Shown: one piece after another, positions 32,146-41,048 of the stretch
Layout of the letters: every line of letters begins with the position of its first letter
Numbering within the stretch: the first letter of the stretch is position 1
NCBI GenBank assembly: GCA_016938235.1
Contig: JAFGVA010000198.1
Coordinates: 1 to 64,000 of the forward strand
Direction: 5' to 3'
Length of the DNA stretch: 64,000 bases
From: Bacteroidales bacterium
GTDB taxonomy: Bacteria > Bacteroidota > Bacteroidia > Bacteroidales > UBA10428
Position numbers and translations under genes: made by a program
Notes under the pieces: model-generated
Database searches by the model: none
Told to the model about the DNA's origin: nothing
Seen by the model: the letters and a program-made list of their open reading frames with translations, nothing else

Positions 32146-33096
32146 ATGATTTCTAAAATTAAAAATCTGGCTAAAGTAACCCTATTAGGGTTCTTTCTGT
32201 TCAATGCGGCATCAACAATCGCACAAGATGGAACTATCTACCCACTTGATACCCCATCCGAGCCAAATGCTATAGTGCTAGGCACAGGTGGTGTTGAAAA
32301 CCAACCTGCTTCAGAATCCTGGTTCCGCCAGTGGGGCGACCCGATGGCTAGAAACATAACCACAGCAACCCTTACCCCGTTCCTGCCTGAACCTGGTAAA
32401 GCAAACGGTGCTGCCGTAATTGTGACTCCAGGTGGTGGTTATATGTGGCTTTCACTGGGAAATGAAGGCTGGGAAGTGGCTGAAGCTCTTGCTAAACAAG
32501 GAATAGCGGCCTTTGTTCTCAAATATCGGCTTCGCCCGACCCCAGAATCACTCGACGACTTTACAAAATGGATGAATCGTGCATTCACACCCCCTGCTGA
32601 AACCTCGGATACTAACCAGGCTAAAGCACCCTCCGGCCCCTATAAGATGGATCTTTCTGACCAGCTTGAGGACGCAGAAGCAGCTTATGCTATGATCATT
32701 GACAGAGCTGAAGAATGGGGTGTTGATACAAACAGAATAGGAATGATCGGCTTTTCGGCCGGTGCCGGGTTAACCATGCACTCAACTCTTAACTCTCAAA
32801 CTATGAATTTGGCTTTCATAGGTCCAATTTATGGCGGTATGGGTTCAGTTGAAGTACCAAAAGATGCACCACCAATGTTCAATGCTATTGCAACGGATGA
32901 TTTTCTCTTTAATGGTCAATTTGGTGTTATCGAATCGTGGTACAAGGCTGGTATACCTGTTGAATTTCATCTTTATCAAAATGGTGGTCACGGTTTCGGC
33001 TTGGGAAACCCCAATCGAACAAGTAATCGTTGGTTTGAAGCCTTTATACATTGGTTAGATGTGAATGGTTTTCTGAAAGATGAAGCCAAAAAATAA
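32146..33096 (+). CDS. Secreted alpha/beta-hydrolase, acetyl-xylan-esterase-like
   Basis: A 316-residue exported hydrolase with signal peptide to ~27 (STIAQ). It has the VIVTPGGGYMW oxyanion segment, Ser204 in IGFSAGAG, an Asp in AIATDDFLF and the His in NGGHGFG, in the order of the BD-FAE/Axe-like esterase group found in polysaccharide loci. An insert of about 25 residues after KYRLRPTP (rich in Pro and Ala) may cover the pocket. Such enzymes usually remove acetyl groups from xylan or manno-oligosaccharides; the same fold also contains lipases and peptidases. It lies between the GH43-CBM6 copy A and the GH2 gene and is followed by a strong terminator. Confidence 0.85.
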   Translation: MISKIKNLAKVTLLGFFLFNAASTIAQDGTIYPLDTPSEPNAIVLGTGGVENQPASESWFRQWGDPMARNITTATLTPFLPEPGKANGAAVIVTPGGGYMWLSLGNEGWEVAEALAKQGIAAFVLKYRLRPTPESLDDFTKWMNRAFTPPAETSDTNQAKAPSGPYKMDLSDQLEDAEAAYAMIIDRAEEWGVDTNRIGMIGFSAGAGLTMHSTLNSQTMNLAFIGPIYGGMGSVEVPKDAPPMFNAIATDDFLFNGQFGVIESWYKAGIPVEFHLYQNGGHGFGLGNPNRTSNRWFEAFIHWLDVNGFLKDEAKK

Positions 33097-33141
33097 AAAG
33101 AGAATAGCTTGATGTGTGTGTGGAAACATGCAATAAAATCA

Positions 33142-33185
33142 CATATCCAACAAAGAAGATTTGTTAGCCTTCTTTGTTGGATATG
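33142..33185 (+). terminator. Long perfect hairpin terminator after the acetyl esterase gene
   Basis: CATATCCAACAAAGAAG (33142-33158) is the exact reverse complement of CTTCTTTGTTGGATATG (33169-33185), a 17-bp stem with a 10-nt loop. It lies 45 bp after the esterase stop and 148 bp before the GH2 start. It probably ends the upstream transcript, and the GH2 gene then needs its own promoter. Confidence 0.75.
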
Positions 33186-33333
33186 GTTTCAAGTTATTAA
33201 AGACTACTGCAAACGAGCAGAAAACGCAAAAATGTTATTGTACTTTAATTCGATGATATATGTTGGAAAATTTGTCGGCTAACTGAATTAGAAAAAAAAC
33301 AGTTTGAATTAATATGTTAATTTTTTAATAGAG

Positions 33334-35814
33334 ATGATAAAATATCAGCACAAAAAACAGATTAAAAAACTGTTATCAATTTTACCTTTTTTATTTCTTG
33401 TACTAGTTTCCATTGCATGTAAGCAGCAAAATCAACCTGTCCGTATCGAAACTCTTTTTGATGATGGTTGGAAATTTCAATTAGGCAATATACAGGATGC
33501 CGAAATGCCCTCATTTAACGATGAAGGCTGGCGAAGTCTGGATTTACCGCACGACTGGAGTATTGAGAATCTTCCTAATCAGGAACCAGGAAGAGTGGTC
33601 GGCCCCTTTTCCAAAGAAAGCATAGGTGCTACTGCTACAGGCTATACAATTGGTGGCACTGCCTGGTACCGTAAAACCTTTACTTTAGATAATGATAACC
33701 GCTTCAGCAAGACCTTTATAAATTTCGATGGCGTGTTCATGAACTGCGAAGTTTGGGTAAATGGCAAACTGGCAGGTACGCATCCCTATGGCTATACTGC
33801 TTTTCACTTCGACATTTCCGAATTCCTTAATCCTGCCGGAAAGTCAAATCTCATTGCTGTAAAGGTTAAAAACGAAGGAAAAAATTCCCGATGGTACAGT
33901 GGTTCAGGCATATACCGACATGTACACCTGATTCAAAAACAAGCCATACATATCGCACATAATGGTTTTTTCATTGAAACGAATAAAATATCAGATACGA
34001 ATTATGATTTAACATTTACAGTTGATCTTATCTACGACAAGGCGAACGAAAAAGGTATTTCATTAGCGGCTAAAATCTTTAATCCTGACGGAAAATTTGA
34101 GTCAGAAAATGAAATTAAAATTAAGGAAATGCCAACAGACGATGCAAGGTTTTCATTTAGTTTGAGATATGCTAATCCAAAACTATGGTCTATTGAAGAA
34201 CCAAATCTTTACTCCGCCGAAATAATCGTGCTGAAAAATGGAAAACCCGTTGATATGGTTACTCAGAAGTTTGGCATTCGCACCATTCATTTCGATGCAA
34301 AAACAGGATTTACATTGAACGGAAAATCGATTCTACTGAAAGGTGGTAATCTTCATCACGATAATGGGTTTTTGGGTTCAGCAACCATCGACCGTGCTGA
34401 AGAACGACGAGTTGAACTTATGAAGGCCAATGGCTTCAATGCCATTCGTACAAGTCACAATCCACCTTCGAAACAATTCCTTGACGCTTGTGATCGCCTT
34501 GGTGTATTAGTTATGGTTGAAGCCTTCGACCAATGGGTACGACCTAAAAACCCTCAGGATTACAACCTGTATTTCAGAGAATGGTGGAAAAAAGACCTTA
34601 AATCGATGATTTACCGAGACAGAAACCATCCTTCTGTGATTTTCTGGAGTATAGGAAATGAACTTAATGAACGTGCTGATTCCCTGGGTTATGCTATCAG
34701 AAAAGAACTGGTGGCCGAAGTTCACAAGTTGGACTCAACACGACCTGTAACCGAGGGTGTTTGTGATTTTTGGGATCATTGGGGGCGCGAATGGTCCACT
34801 GCGGCTCCTGTGTTTACCGACCTGGAAGTGGCAGGTTATAATTACCTGCAGCCAAAATACGAATCGGATCACGCCAAATTCCCCAACAGAATAATAGTGG
34901 GTACTGAATCGTATGCCGCCGAAGCTTATGCTTATTGGCGAGGAGTGAAAGAAAATTCCTGGGTAATTGGCGATTTTGTATGGACAGGGATGGATCATCT
35001 TGGAGAAACTGGATGTGGCAATTCAAAAATCAGCGAAGAACCCGGTCCACGGGTTGGACTGCAGCCCTGGCCATGGTTTTCTAACTATTGTGGTGATATT
35101 GACCTTTGCGGAAATAAAAAGCCGCAATCGTATTACCGGGATGTTGTTTGGGATAAAAGCAAAATTGAAATGATGGTGCATACCCCAATCCCCGAAGGTA
35201 TGGTAGAAACCTACAGTTACTGGGGCTGGCCCGATGAGTATCCTAGCTGGAACTGGAAGGGCAACGAGGGTAATCTAATGGATGTCCGGGTTTTCTCAAA
35301 GAGCCCCAAGGTAAGACTCGAATTAAATGGAAAAGTAATTGGAGTACAAACAATAGATACTGCCACAGGCATTACAGCTAATTTTAAAGTTGCTTACGAA
35401 CCAGGAGTATTAAAAGCTTCTGCCCTTAATAACGGCGAAGTAATTGCTTCCAAAGAATTGAGAACAACAGGAACTCCTGCAAAAGTTAAACTCATTACCG
35501 ATCGTTCCGAAATAAAGACCAGCCGTAATGATTTATCGTATATTCAAGTAGAAATAATTGATGATCAGGGCAATGTAATACCAGATGCAGCAATACCTGT
35601 TAGGCTTTCAGTATCTGGCGTTGGTGAAATTGCCGGTTCAGGAAATGCAAACCCTACAGACATGGAAAGTTTCAACAACCCTGTATGCAATACTTTCCGT
35701 GGAAAGGCGCTGGCTATCCTTCGCCCCATAGAGAATAATAAAAGCGGTATCATTACATTTATGGCCGAAGCTAATGGACTTGAAACAGGAAAGGTTATAA
35801 TTGAGGTTCAATAA
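33334..35814 (+). CDS. GH2 beta-galactosidase-type lipoprotein
   Basis: An 826-residue GH2 enzyme with a lipoprotein signal (VSIAC, Cys 29). The sugar-binding sandwich contains LPHDWSIE, GTAWYRKTF and YSGSGIYR. After the Ig-like domain comes the catalytic barrel, with LKGGNLHHDNG, RTSHNPPS, acid/base Glu443 in WSIGNELN and nucleophile Glu525 in VGTESYA. Additional Ig-like domains (DUF4982-type and a Big_1-like fold) fill the last ~200 residues. The signature is that of GH2 beta-galactosidases common in polysaccharide loci. It would remove terminal beta-galactose, for instance from xyloglucan or from complex arabinoxylan side chains. The 237-bp gap upstream holds a terminator and little else. 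Confidence 0.9.
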   Translation: MIKYQHKKQIKKLLSILPFLFLVLVSIACKQQNQPVRIETLFDDGWKFQLGNIQDAEMPSFNDEGWRSLDLPHDWSIENLPNQEPGRVVGPFSKESIGATATGYTIGGTAWYRKTFTLDNDNRFSKTFINFDGVFMNCEVWVNGKLAGTHPYGYTAFHFDISEFLNPAGKSNLIAVKVKNEGKNSRWYSGSGIYRHVHLIQKQAIHIAHNGFFIETNKISDTNYDLTFTVDLIYDKANEKGISLAAKIFNPDGKFESENEIKIKEMPTDDARFSFSLRYANPKLWSIEEPNLYSAEIIVLKNGKPVDMVTQKFGIRTIHFDAKTGFTLNGKSILLKGGNLHHDNGFLGSATIDRAEERRVELMKANGFNAIRTSHNPPSKQFLDACDRLGVLVMVEAFDQWVRPKNPQDYNLYFREWWKKDLKSMIYRDRNHPSVIFWSIGNELNERADSLGYAIRKELVAEVHKLDSTRPVTEGVCDFWDHWGREWSTAAPVFTDLEVAGYNYLQPKYESDHAKFPNRIIVGTESYAAEAYAYWRGVKENSWVIGDFVWTGMDHLGETGCGNSKISEEPGPRVGLQPWPWFSNYCGDIDLCGNKKPQSYYRDVVWDKSKIEMMVHTPIPEGMVETYSYWGWPDEYPSWNWKGNEGNLMDVRVFSKSPKVRLELNGKVIGVQTIDTATGITANFKVAYEPGVLKASALNNGEVIASKELRTTGTPAKVKLITDRSEIKTSRNDLSYIQVEIIDDQGNVIPDAAIPVRLSVSGVGEIAGSGNANPTDMESFNNPVCNTFRGKALAILRPIENNKSGIITFMAEANGLETGKVIIEVQ

Positions 35815-35855
35815 TTATTAGAGTGCAATACTAAAAATTAAATCAAAACAATACG

Positions 35856-37250
35856 ATGAGCAAAAGAATTTATGTATTAATCAGTTTTATAATGGTGCTG
35901 GCAATGATTGATTTTGTTGATGCCCAAAATACAGTTCAACAGCTTCCAATCATCCAAACTAAATATACTGCCGACCCTGCACCCTTGGTGTATAACGATA
36001 CAGTATTCCTTTATACCAGCCACGATGAAGACGATGCCATGGGCTTTAAAATGCAGGATTGGTTGCTTTATACATCAACAGATATGGTAAACTGGACGGA
36101 GCATGGTGTAGTAGCAACATTGGATAATTTCGATTGGGTTCCCTACAATAATGGTGCCTGGGCAGTGCAATGCATCGAACGCAACGGGAAATTCTACCTT
36201 TATTGCCCTATGCCCGGAGGTGTTGGCATAGGTGTTTTGGTGGCCGATAGTCCATATGGACCCTTCAATGACCCGCTTGGCAAGCCCCTTATTAAACAGG
36301 GTAATCTTGACATAGATCCTACTATATTGATTGACGATGACCCCCAACTGCCCGACGGGCAGGGACAGGCATACATGTATTGGGGAAACCCAAAAGTACA
36401 TTACGTGAAGCTGAACGAGGATATGATTTCTTATTCAGGTGAAATTATGGAGGAACCTACTACTCCCAAAAATTACCAGGAAGGCCCCTGGGTTTGGAAA
36501 CGCAACAGTCATTACTACCTGGCCTATGCCTCTACCTGTTGTCCTGAAGGGATTGGATATGCTATGAGTAACTCTCCAATCGGGCCCTGGGAATATAAAG
36601 GCATGATTATAGATGCATCGGAAAAAACCAGGGGCAATCACCCGGGGATTATTGATTACAAGGGGAAATCGTATTGTTTCGGGCACAGTTACGACCTGTT
36701 GAAAAAAACAACTCCAAAATTCTATGAGCGCCGTTCAATAGATATGGATGAAATGGTGTACAATCCCGATGGCACCATCCAAAACCGGCATTACTGGTCA
36801 GTGGAAGGGCCTGAGCAAGTGGAACCCCTAAATCCTTTCAATCGCGTTGAAGCAGAAACCATGGCCTGGAGCGAAGGTGTCAAGACCCGATTTGAAACAG
36901 AGTGGGAAGGTGACTTCGATTGGGCCAGGGGAAAGAAAATCGCCGATCATTTGTTTGTAGCTTCAATTAATCATGGAGATTACATAAAAGTTTGCGGCGT
37001 TGATTTTGCTAATGGTGCTGAATCGGTTGAAGTGAGTGTTTCCCCTGTTTACGGAGGTATAATTGAAATACGGGTCGATAAAATTAACGGGCCAATCATC
37101 GCAACTGTGGAGGTAAAAACCACACGCCAAGAAGGTATTTGGAGTACATTTACTGCACCGGTCATTGACATCAAAGGAGTTCATGATATGTATTTTTTAT
37201 TTAAGGGAGAAAAAGATTTGTTTTATTTTGACTGGTGGAAGTTCAGATAG
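35856..37250 (+). CDS. GH43-CBM6 arabinoxylan-active glycosidase, copy B
   Basis: A 464-residue exported paralogue of the GH43-CBM6 at 30688. The signal peptide ends about residue 24 (DAQ). The base Asp is in YTADPAPL, the modulating Asp in DIDPTILI and the acid Glu in YQEGPWVW. The C-terminal CBM6 (~335-464) begins NRVEAETMAWSEG, almost the same as copy A, and carries a unique EWEGDFDWARGK insert. A cysteine pair (STCCPEG) near the active-site face is not found in copy A. The two copies flank the acetyl esterase and GH2 genes, and their differences suggest different arabinose linkages or chain positions. It lies 41 bp after the GH2 gene and 33 bp before the GH146-type gene. Confidence 0.9.
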   Translation: MSKRIYVLISFIMVLAMIDFVDAQNTVQQLPIIQTKYTADPAPLVYNDTVFLYTSHDEDDAMGFKMQDWLLYTSTDMVNWTEHGVVATLDNFDWVPYNNGAWAVQCIERNGKFYLYCPMPGGVGIGVLVADSPYGPFNDPLGKPLIKQGNLDIDPTILIDDDPQLPDGQGQAYMYWGNPKVHYVKLNEDMISYSGEIMEEPTTPKNYQEGPWVWKRNSHYYLAYASTCCPEGIGYAMSNSPIGPWEYKGMIIDASEKTRGNHPGIIDYKGKSYCFGHSYDLLKKTTPKFYERRSIDMDEMVYNPDGTIQNRHYWSVEGPEQVEPLNPFNRVEAETMAWSEGVKTRFETEWEGDFDWARGKKIADHLFVASINHGDYIKVCGVDFANGAESVEVSVSPVYGGIIEIRVDKINGPIIATVEVKTTRQEGIWSTFTAPVIDIKGVHDMYFLFKGEKDLFYFDWWKFR

Positions 37251-37283
37251 TTAAAAAAAATGAGATGAATAACTAAGTAAAAT

Positions 37284-39680
37284 ATGAAAAAAATAAATTT
37301 ATTCCTTTGTGTAGCAGTCCTTATCTTGTTTTCTTGTTCAAATCAAAAATCAGATAATGAGTTTTACTCAAATCAATTCCCTTTAGGAGATGTTACCCTG
37401 CTTGAAGGTCCTTTCAAGCATGCCCGCGACCTGAATATAGAAGTTCTTCTTAAGTATGATGTTGACCGTCTGCTTGCCCCTTACAGGAAGGAAGCCGGAT
37501 TAGCCGAGAAAGCAAAAAGTTATCCCAATTGGGAAGGTCTTGATGGTCATATAGGTGGTCATTACCTTTCGGCAATGGCAATTAACTTTGCATCTACCGG
37601 CAATGCAGAATGCAAAAAGCGCATGGATTATATGATTTCTGAGCTTAAGGAATGCCAAATAGCAAATGCTCAAAACAATTCTGAATGGGGAACATATTAC
37701 CTGGGTGGCATACCTAAAAGTGCTGAATTATGGACGAAAATTAAAGCCGGAAATGTGGGTGCTATCTGGAGTGCCTGGGCACCCTGGTACAACATTCATA
37801 AAATGTACGCTGGACTCAGAGATGCCTGGGTATATACAGAAAATCAGGATGCAAAAGATATGTTCCTGAAGTTTTGCGATTGGGCCATCGACCTTACTTC
37901 AGGTTTGTCAGATGCCCAAATGGAAGAAATGCTTGGTAATGAACATGGTGGTATGGCCGAAATGTTTGCCGATGCTTATCAAATAGCAAATGATAAAAAA
38001 TACATAGTTGCAGCTAAGCGATTCTCTCACAAAATGTTTCTCAATCCTTTATCGGAGGGCATTGATAACCTGGACAATACACATGCAAACACGCAGATAC
38101 CCAAATTTATTGGTTTTCAAAGAATTGCAGAACTAAACAAGGATGAGAAATACGAAAAAGCAGGTCGGTTTTTCTGGGAAACAGTTACTGAAAACCGTTC
38201 ACTTGCTTTTGGCGGAAACAGTCGCAGAGAGCATTTTCCAAGCATCACATCCTGCATTGATTTTGTGAATGTGAACGATGGACCTGAATCGTGCAATTCG
38301 TATAACATGCTAAAACTTACCGAAGATTTATTTAGAGTTCATCCGGCAGCCAAATATATCGATTATTACGAACGTACCATTTATAACCACATCCTCTCTG
38401 CCCAACATCCCGAACATGGTGGATATGTATATTTTACACCGGCGCGGCCACGTCACTACAGAGTATATTCTGCACCAAACGAGGCCATGTGGTGTTGCGT
38501 TGGAACAGGCATGGAAAACCATGGAAAATACAACCAGCATATCTATACCCATTCAGAAGACACGCTGTTCTTAAACCTTTTCATTGCCTCTGAACTTAAT
38601 TGGAAAGAGAAAGGTATCAAAATCATTCAGGAAACAAAATTTCCGGAAGAGGAGCAAACAAAACTAAAAGTAACAGAGGGTGCTTCAGAATTTACTTTAA
38701 AAATAAGGTATCCGGGCTGGGTTAGTAAAGGCGCGTTAAAAATTAAGGTTAATGGAACCGAAATCTCCCATTCTGAACTACCTTCATCTTATATTAGTTT
38801 AAGCCGTAAATGGGAAAAGGGCGATGAGGTTCAAATTTCTTTGCCTATGCAAAACACCATAGAACACATGCCCAATGTGCCTGAATATATAGCTTTTATG
38901 CATGGTCCTATTTTGCTTGGAGCAAAAACCGGAACCGAAGACTTAAAAGGCTTAGTTGCCGATGATGGACGATGGAGCCAGTATTCGGCAGGGGAATATT
39001 TGCCTGTGGATAAAGCCCCTATTTTAATTGAAGATGAAATTCAAAATATTGGAGGCAAATTAGAATCAATAGAGGGTAATGCTTTAAATTTTAGACTTGA
39101 TGTTAAAATGATTAACCCGATTGAATTAAAATTGAAACCATTTTATAAAATACACGATGCCCGATATATGATGTACTGGCTGGCTTTGACAAATGATGGT
39201 TACGAAACTTACTTAGATTCATTGTCAAACATTGAAAAAGAAAAACTTGCCCTTGAAAAGCGAACCGTCGACTATGTGGCAACAGGTGAGCAACAACCTG
39301 AAACCGACCACGCCATGCAAAATGAAAAATCCGGCACCGGCAATAATTTGGGCGATTTCTGGCGTGAAGCCCGCGATGGAGGTTATTTTAGTTACGATAT
39401 GGCAACAAATTCCGAAACCAGTTTAAGCCTATTTGTTCGTTATTGGGGTGCAGAATGGGGTACACGCAAATTTGATATATATATTGATGATGAAAAATTG
39501 ATAACCGAAGACAATACAAACCGGTGGAATCAATCATTATTTCAGGATATTGTATATCCAATACCTGAATCAATGGTGAAGGGTAAAAAAAGTATAAGAG
39601 TTAAGTTCCAGTCATTGCCAGGAACTACTGCAGGTGCAGTTTATATTGTGAGACTGGTAAAGGCTGAGGAAACAAAATAA
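37284..39680 (+). CDS. GH146/GH127-type beta-L-arabinofuranosidase lipoprotein
   Basis: A 798-residue protein of the former DUF1680 family. A lipoprotein signal (LFSC, Cys 18) suggests membrane anchoring. The (alpha/alpha)6 barrel begins LGDVTLLEGPF and includes WEGLDGHIGGHYLSA, NEHGGMAEM, HANTQIPKFIG, GPESCNSYNMLKL and MWCCVGTGMENHGKY. The two Cys-containing blocks supply the nucleophilic Cys and Zn-binding Cys residues known for GH127/GH146. C-terminal beta-sandwich domains follow, plus a ~120-residue tail (GNNLGDFWREARDGG on). The ESCNSYNMLKL form favours GH146 over GH127, but I cannot confirm this without an alignment. It should cleave beta-L-arabinofuranosyl groups. These are commoner on pectic arabinan and some glycoproteins than on xylan. 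Confidence 0.88.
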   Translation: MKKINLFLCVAVLILFSCSNQKSDNEFYSNQFPLGDVTLLEGPFKHARDLNIEVLLKYDVDRLLAPYRKEAGLAEKAKSYPNWEGLDGHIGGHYLSAMAINFASTGNAECKKRMDYMISELKECQIANAQNNSEWGTYYLGGIPKSAELWTKIKAGNVGAIWSAWAPWYNIHKMYAGLRDAWVYTENQDAKDMFLKFCDWAIDLTSGLSDAQMEEMLGNEHGGMAEMFADAYQIANDKKYIVAAKRFSHKMFLNPLSEGIDNLDNTHANTQIPKFIGFQRIAELNKDEKYEKAGRFFWETVTENRSLAFGGNSRREHFPSITSCIDFVNVNDGPESCNSYNMLKLTEDLFRVHPAAKYIDYYERTIYNHILSAQHPEHGGYVYFTPARPRHYRVYSAPNEAMWCCVGTGMENHGKYNQHIYTHSEDTLFLNLFIASELNWKEKGIKIIQETKFPEEEQTKLKVTEGASEFTLKIRYPGWVSKGALKIKVNGTEISHSELPSSYISLSRKWEKGDEVQISLPMQNTIEHMPNVPEYIAFMHGPILLGAKTGTEDLKGLVADDGRWSQYSAGEYLPVDKAPILIEDEIQNIGGKLESIEGNALNFRLDVKMINPIELKLKPFYKIHDARYMMYWLALTNDGYETYLDSLSNIEKEKLALEKRTVDYVATGEQQPETDHAMQNEKSGTGNNLGDFWREARDGGYFSYDMATNSETSLSLFVRYWGAEWGTRKFDIYIDDEKLITEDNTNRWNQSLFQDIVYPIPESMVKGKKSIRVKFQSLPGTTAGAVYIVRLVKAEETK

Positions 39681-39695
39681 ACGCAGGAAACACTC

Positions 39696-39818
39696 ATGTT
39701 CTATGGTGTCAAACCAGAGACTCATGAAATTTATATCTCTCTAAATGAGGGTAGTGAAAATATTAGCATTGAAAATATTACAAGAAAAGAAAATAATATA
39801 AAAAAAAGGAAATTATGA
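39696..39818 (+). other. Small open frame overlapping the GH10 start (ATGA overlap)
   Basis: A 40-codon frame (MFYGVKPETHEIYISLNEG...) begins 16 bp after the GH146-type stop and ends with a TGA that overlaps the GH10 ATG by four bases. This arrangement is typical of translational coupling, but the peptide has no signal sequence and no recognised domain, and the second half is low-complexity Asn/Lys. It may be a leader peptide, a remnant of a deleted gene or a chance frame. Confidence 0.25.
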
Positions 39819-41017
39819 ATACTAGAAATTTGATTACGAACCTTATTCTGATTGTGGTACTGGCTGCCAATTTAATCGGTCAGGATAAAACCGATAATGC
39901 CTCACAAAAAACATTAAAAGAGGCATATGCCGGAAAATTTCTCATAGGAACAGCTAGCGATTTAAATGGGCTTTCCGAAGCCGAGTTGAATAATGTAAAG
40001 GAGCAATACGACGTTTTGACTCCCGAAAACTGCATGAAGCCTCAACCCCTGCACCCCTGGGAAACATTTTACAACTTTGGAAGAGCCGATTCATTGGTTG
40101 AATGGTGTCAGCAAAACGATGTTAAAATTTGGGGACATACCCTGGCTTGGCATGCACAAACGGCTCCCTGGTTCTTTCAGGCCGAAAATCCGATAAATGA
40201 AGAGACCACCAGTCTGCCAAAGCCCCGCAGAAGGAATTGGGATCCCAATGCTCCCCGCCTTACGATGGCTGAATATTGGCGCCGCAGCATTACTGGCGAG
40301 ATGGCAAGCCGCGAAGTAGCGCTGGAACGTCTGGAGAAACATATCAAAACAGTGGTTGGCCGCTACAAAGGACAAATTATTGGTTGGGATGTGTTTAACG
40401 AATCGATTGCTGACAGCGGTGACTGTACAACAGAGAACCTGCGAGACTGGAGCTGGTATTCAGTGGTTGGACCAGATGTTCTGACCAAGGCTTTCCAGTG
40501 GGCACACGAAGCCGACCCGGATGCTCAGTTATATTACAACGACTATAACATTGAGCAGGGAGCTGTTGAAAATAAGGGTAAACATGCCAGTTCTATGGTG
40601 TTGCTCAAACGCCTCATCGATGAAGGTGCCCCAATTACCGGCGTTGGTATTCAAGGACACTGGCACCTCGACACCGACCTTGCCGATGTAGAAAAAGCTA
40701 TCGAGAATTACGCTTCTCTTGGTCTGAGGGTTGCTATTACAGAATTGGATGTAACAGCAACAGGTGATAATAGCGGGGCTTTCGGTGTGCGTCAGGGCGA
40801 CAGAACTATCCCCGAAGAGAACTATCAAAAGCAGGCAGAGGTATACAAAGCCTTGTTCGAAATTTTTATGCGCCACGCTGATGTTATTGATCGTGTTACT
40901 TTCTGGGGTGTTAGCGATTCCCGCTCATGGCGTTGGGGACAGGATGCGCTAATATTCGATGGCGAGTTGAATCCAAAGCCTGCATTCAAGGCTATTATTG
41001 ACGTGAGTTCTAAATAA
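39815..41017 (+). CDS. GH10 endo-beta-1,4-xylanase
   Basis: A 400-residue exported GH10 xylanase with a signal peptide ending about residue 22 (NLIGQ). Motifs include LTPENCMKPQPLHP, GHTLAWHAQTAPWF, the acid/base Glu196 in GWDVFNESI, DYNIEQ and the nucleophile Glu310 in AITELDVTA, with RVTFWGVSDSRSW near the end. No carbohydrate-binding module is attached and none is inserted in the barrel. The enzyme cuts the xylan backbone to release decorated xylo-oligosaccharides; with a plain type I signal it may act in the periplasm or be surface-exposed by another route. It is the only endo-xylanase recognised here and the strongest single evidence that xylan is a substrate. The next gene follows after 31 bp. 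Confidence 0.95.
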   Translation: MNTRNLITNLILIVVLAANLIGQDKTDNASQKTLKEAYAGKFLIGTASDLNGLSEAELNNVKEQYDVLTPENCMKPQPLHPWETFYNFGRADSLVEWCQQNDVKIWGHTLAWHAQTAPWFFQAENPINEETTSLPKPRRRNWDPNAPRLTMAEYWRRSITGEMASREVALERLEKHIKTVVGRYKGQIIGWDVFNESIADSGDCTTENLRDWSWYSVVGPDVLTKAFQWAHEADPDAQLYYNDYNIEQGAVENKGKHASSMVLLKRLIDEGAPITGVGIQGHWHLDTDLADVEKAIENYASLGLRVAITELDVTATGDNSGAFGVRQGDRTIPEENYQKQAEVYKALFEIFMRHADVIDRVTFWGVSDSRSWRWGQDALIFDGELNPKPAFKAIIDVSSK

Positions 41018-41048
41018 AAGAGGTTTTTACTCAAAAAAACCATTAACC

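Noticed and set aside
37284-39680. Reading the DUF1680 protein as a GH88/GH105-type unsaturated glucuronyl hydrolase
   Set aside because: Both families have an (alpha/alpha)6 barrel, but the CCVGT and ESCN cysteine motifs are specific to the GH127/GH146 group.
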